Under the pieces are notes generated by a model. The model had not been told where the DNA came from. It saw nothing but the letters and a program-made list of their open reading frames with translations, and did not search any database. Shown here in pieces: positions 60,471 to 64,000 of a DNA stretch of 64,000 nt (positions are counted from its first letter, which is position 1; each line of letters starts with the position of its first letter). The translations under genes were made by a program, and so were the position numbers. The stretch comes from Ulva prolifera (Eukaryota > Chlorophyta > Ulvophyceae > Ulvales > Ulvaceae): contig CM041200.1 of the NCBI GenBank assembly GCA_023078555.1, forward strand, positions 7,479,361 to 7,543,360, written 5' to 3'.

Positions 60471-60772
60471 AAAAGCCACCGATTGCCATCACCATGATGA
60501 CAGAAACTGCAGTGCAGGTCAACGAAGTACAGGCAAACAGTCGGGTCCTTGGCGCAGCCGGACCGCTCCGCGCAACGATGTACCCAGGAGAACAGCAAGC
60601 AGCTCAGAGATGAGGAGAGGGACGTGGGCGACTGTTGTCAACCTCATGGGTCCGTTGCTTATGGAATGGCTATGCCATCCATAAGCAACGGAACGGCAAT
60701 GCCATCCATGAGCAACGCACCTGCCCATGAACAACAGTCAATTAGATTAACAACACTGGCTACTGTCTCCTG
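60471..60772 (-). pseudogene. Ectopic exon-1 fragment of the membrane-protein family
   Basis: The minus strand carries about 300 bases matching the middle of exon 1 (copy 1 near 54.15-54.40 kb), with frameshifts and an internal tandem duplication of about 27 bases (GCCATCCATAAGCAACGGAA-like). It interrupts the shared upstream block; the bases on its two sides (GCCACTTGGGCTGACGCAAA and GCCACTTCCATTGATGCGGA) resemble each other and the single uninterrupted site near 55.19 kb in copy 1, as if the target was duplicated on insertion. Confidence 0.65.
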
Positions 60773-61623
60773 TGTCAATTGATCGCCACTTCCATTGATG
60801 CGGACATTGCAATAGCGGCACAAAGGGCTGCTGCTGCTCATGATGCAGCCTACTGATCAGGAATCTAAGTCTGCTCAGCAAAATTTCACCCACTCAAAGC
60901 ACAACCTGCTCACAGTGTGTCGCTTGTAGCCACGTACTGATTGCATCTGCCTGAACTTTGTAAACTCAGTTGATGCAACAGGATATTGGGAACCAAGTTA
61001 TGGGCCCTGGGAGCATGCGAACAAGCCTCTGCTACAGCGAAATTGCTACATCTCGGAAAGGAAACCTCATGCTAGCAGTCAGCCTCTGTTCACTGACTCA
61101 GAACTTGAAGAAGAAGAGGAAGAAAACTTTGCAGGGGTCACTTTGCATCACATCATATGTTGCACCTGCTGTGCTTCCTGGCCTGCGCCGGCGCAGGTGC
61201 ATACATCTGTGACCGATGCAGCCGATACAGCACTTTCATTTTCTGGTTTGCCATTTTCTGGTTTGCCAGTAGCAATACTGAGCAAGGCCGAGTAAACATC
61301 AGCGGATGTGGACCTGCCTCCGACTCCAACCAATGTAGGCCCAGAGCTGGCAGGCTTGAACAAGCTTCGTATACCCACAATCGAATAGCCACATCCGTAT
61401 TCCAGGTCCACTTGAGAATTGCGTTGATACCCTCCAAAAACGTTGCTGCCATTGGTGTTGACGATCTATTGTCTGCGGCCACGGAGCCCGTGGATCCCCC
61501 CCGCGCCCTCAGCCAAATCAGTGCCAACAAAGTGTAAGTGTAAGCTACGGCTCCAGCTCCATGACAGCGGTCCACAGGCACGGCGCTCCTGTGCTCCACA
61601 CCACGCAACGCCATAGCAGCGCC

Positions 61624-63225
61624 TCATAGCAGCGTATTTGAATGATGACACCCAACAGCCTCGCATGCGCCAGCCACCGGTGGCACACCGCCCTGCTCAT
61701 CCACCGCCACACCCACACCGCCGGAGTCACTCGCGGGCACAACCCGGGTGGGGCGGCGCAGGGCATGCGTGGCCGATCGTAGCAGCGCGAGCAGGCGGCG
61801 CAGGCCGAGGACGTTGGTTGCGAAGCCCCCAAGCGTGAAGCAGCAGGAGACGATGGCGAAGGCGGCCTCGCTGCGCAGGCGCGCCGCGTCGGCGGCGGCG
61901 GGCTGGCGCATGTCGGAGAAGATCTTGAGCACCGCGATGGCGACGCTGGCGACCTCGAGCAGCGCGATCGCCGCGTTGGCGCTCACCGCGACCTTGAACC
62001 TGCACATGTATGTTTCTCAAACCAGCAGCACCTCGGCTGGGTCCTTAGTCTGTCCGGACAAGTGCACTGCAGGGTCGAAACGCCGACACAAGCCCACTGG
62101 ATAAGCTCACTGAGACAGGCCTACTCCACAGGCGCCCTTGCAGAGCGCTAGTCATTTGACCCACAGGTACGATGTCAGCAGCCACTGATGCTGCGCGCCA
62201 CCTTGGCGCTACGCACCCAGCTGACTCAGACCTACGCTCCCTGCGTACGGAATTTGTGAGCTCTCAGCCCGGCTCGCACACAGCAGCTCACACACTAGTT
62301 ACTGTCATGCCATAGAGTGTACAGGGTGGCATGTACACACATGACCGCCGCAGAGGGCAAGAACGGTGGGGTCAAAGCGGCACTGAGGATAACACACCAC
62401 TTGCCAGCGCTGCTGATGAGGATCGTCTGACCACCCACTAGTATGACTGATGCGATCAGGATCATACTGAGGAAGGACATCGAACCGCTGATGGCAGCGA
62501 GCCGGGTGTAGAAAGCACATGGTACCTCCTCTCCATACCAGACACACACCGGGCCCTGCAGTGGCACACCGGGCTGACCAAAAAACATATGTATATATAC
62601 AAGGATGCAGGTACGTGGCAACATTTCTAGTGGCCTGCCGGGTGACTCATTCAGGGCCCATGGTTCTGTCGAAGTGGAGATGCACACCTGTGTCAGCAGG
62701 ATGCGGCAGAAGCCTATGTCTGTTATGACGTCCATGATCCGCATGGTGCCAAAGCTAGCATTCATGAGTGGGACCCAGATTGTATGGTACGGCTGCACGG
62801 GGTGGTCTGATGCATTGCAACCAAGCGTGGACCAGCTGAGGTCTGCCATCAGGTACACTGCTGTGCCAAATATGTTGAGCAGACGGTTTCCCAGTGGAAT
62901 GTATTCCTGAGGGCCGATGAACGAGGCCGTGATCATGATTGCAGAGCATGCAATGCGGGTCACCAAAGCACAAATGAACATGGGGATTTTGGCCGCAGCC
63001 GGACCGCCACAACCATACAGCAAGGAGGATGCCAAGTAGCTCAGAGATGAGGAGGGGAATGTGGATCACTGATGTCCACCATGGAATAATGATGCCATAG
63101 AACAGCACTGGAGCTGCCAATGAAGTTGCACAGGCGACGAAGCAGGCATAGAATATTGTGTGCGGATCTTCATGCAGCTGTTCCCACCCGGAAACACGAT
63201 CCGGGCCAAGCGCAGCAGGTAACAT
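61624..63225 (-). pseudogene. Multi-pass membrane protein, copy 3 (frameshifted)
   Basis: Exons 62688-63225, 62341-62573 and 61624-61999 mirror copy 1, with start MLPAALGPDRVSGWEQ and intact splice sites (donors GTGTGC and GTGTGT, acceptors GTCAG and GTGCAG). Exon 1 lacks five bases relative to copy 1 near 63.01 kb (after LLAVWLWR), shifting the frame; after that point the copy-1 frame continues cleanly as PAAAKIPMFICALVTRIACS through exon 2. Exon 3 is open for 125 codons. Its 114-nt first intron happens to be open and a multiple of three, so exon 1 and 2 look fused in one frame. Either a pseudogene, a strain polymorphism or a shorter protein from an internal start. Confidence 0.65.
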
Positions 63226-63689
63226 TGATGAAAGGCGACCTGTCAGGATTTGGCATCTGTTCATGTGGTGGCGCCTGCGGACAGCTGATGTCATAAAAGG
63301 CTTTTGACTCTGTGCCACCAGCACTCCAGCTATTGCAACGTTTCCGGCAGGTTACCGATAATTCTCCCCACACCACTGCAAACGTTCGATTCAGGGCTCT
63401 GAATTGAGGGACCAACATACCGGGCAGCTGCATGGCACTGCACTACTCGACGACGTCGCCGCGTTCGTCATGCGGACAACGATAATCCATTTCGATAAGG
63501 AGCAATTCCATTGTTGCAGACTTTCGTTTTATGGCTGATGCTGCAATTCATTCAGAAAGCAAATATGCCTGACAAGATTGACCACGCAGCACGGAGCATC
63601 TTCGAAGGAATGCGTTGGCAATCAATTTCACATACGTTTGACAATATCACGAAATGAATCACGCGGTAGCGGGGTGCCATGGCTGAGTC

Positions 63690-64000
63690 GAGATGTGGGC
63701 GCATGGCAGACTGTACATGCAAGGACAGCGACCGAGCGTGCAAGTGAGCATCACAAAACATGCCGTCATCCCTGAATGCATGCAACAGATGCGATGGAGG
63801 ATTGAGGTGGCAGGTATACATTTCAGGCCAAAGGAAACAGCATCAACCAGTGAACTTTCTACCTCAGTTGATACAAAGGAAACGTCGCAATGAGTTTCTG
63901 TGTCTACAAGGACTCCCGCAACGGAGCCTCGCGTGTGCAGCGCTGAGAAACGTAACAGTTGACAGGTACAGCACGCTACGCTCCATTCTCTATTTCTAAT
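63690..64000. other. Upstream flank of copy 3 with a short inserted repeat
   Basis: The block matches the upstream flanks of the other copies but is interrupted near 63839-63890 by a segment containing CATCAACCAGTGAACTTTCT, also found near 43742. The window ends before any further gene start is seen. Confidence 0.5.

Larger units (their letters stand above)
51950..64000. repeat. Tandem segmental duplication of a membrane-protein gene
   Basis: Three units share gene body, 3' flank (motif GGCACTGATTTGGCTGAGGG near 52.1, 57.6 and 61.5 kb) and upstream flank (matching blocks near 54.93-55.17, 60.16-60.38 and 63.70-63.95 kb). Units are 3.5-4 kb and run in the same orientation. Divergence is substantial outside exon 3, so duplication is not recent. 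Confidence 0.85.

Noticed and set aside
62295-63035. Apparent single 246-codon gene
   Set aside because: It is exon 1 (after its frameshift) plus a 114-nt in-frame intron plus exon 2 of membrane-protein copy 3; comparison with copy 1 shows the splice sites.

Overview
This 64 kb window is nuclear DNA from a eukaryote, most likely a chlorophyte green alga. Every gene I could rebuild is split by spliceosomal introns. Their donors are mostly GTGCGY, GTGTGY or GTGAGY and their acceptors mostly TGCAG. Coding exons are GC-rich, the gene after position 3091 has a TGTAA poly(A) signal, and the receptor kinase belongs to a family I know from chlorophyte proteomes. Species assignment is inference.

Layout. 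Positions 2939-7753 (minus): a GTPBP1/GTPBP2-type translational GTPase in at least seven exons. Positions 9615-11779 (plus): a divergent three-exon gene for an unrecognised 312-aa protein. Positions 12675-13571: a 79-bp minisatellite of about ten near-identical copies. Positions 13572-21483: gene-poor DNA with two LTR-like fossils. Positions 21484-35777 (minus): a giant receptor-like gene (about 2,200 aa) with a beta-helix-like ectodomain, one membrane span, a roughly 1,390-residue disordered linker and a C-terminal kinase fold whose catalytic Asp (HRD) is Ala and whose DFG is DFH, so it is probably a pseudokinase. Positions 35778-40594: no supportable gene. Positions 40595-48553 (minus): a partial relative of the receptor gene with a membrane exon and a long disordered tail but no kinase domain, with a one-base shift at a 13-C run. 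Positions 52201-63225 (minus): three tandem copies of an unrecognised multi-pass membrane-protein gene. The first has a continuous 378-aa frame over three exons; the other two are frameshifted. An extra exon-1 fragment and shared flanks show that whole segments were duplicated.

Mobile DNA. A family of short (about 102 bp, one 153 bp) hAT-type MITEs with ends CAGTGTTGGGTCG/CGACCCAACACTG recurs seven times, four times inside introns; one copy has a perfect 8-bp target duplication. A 1.59-kb transposon with long inverted ends lies between two of the tandem membrane genes. A piggyBac-like transposase remnant lies near 46.6 kb. The palindrome TGCATGCA is conspicuously frequent in noncoding DNA.

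The genes do not form an operon or obvious pathway; the window is a normal gene neighbourhood shaped by duplication and small transposons. Exon limits come from reading frames, splice dinucleotides and phase agreement, not from transcripts.
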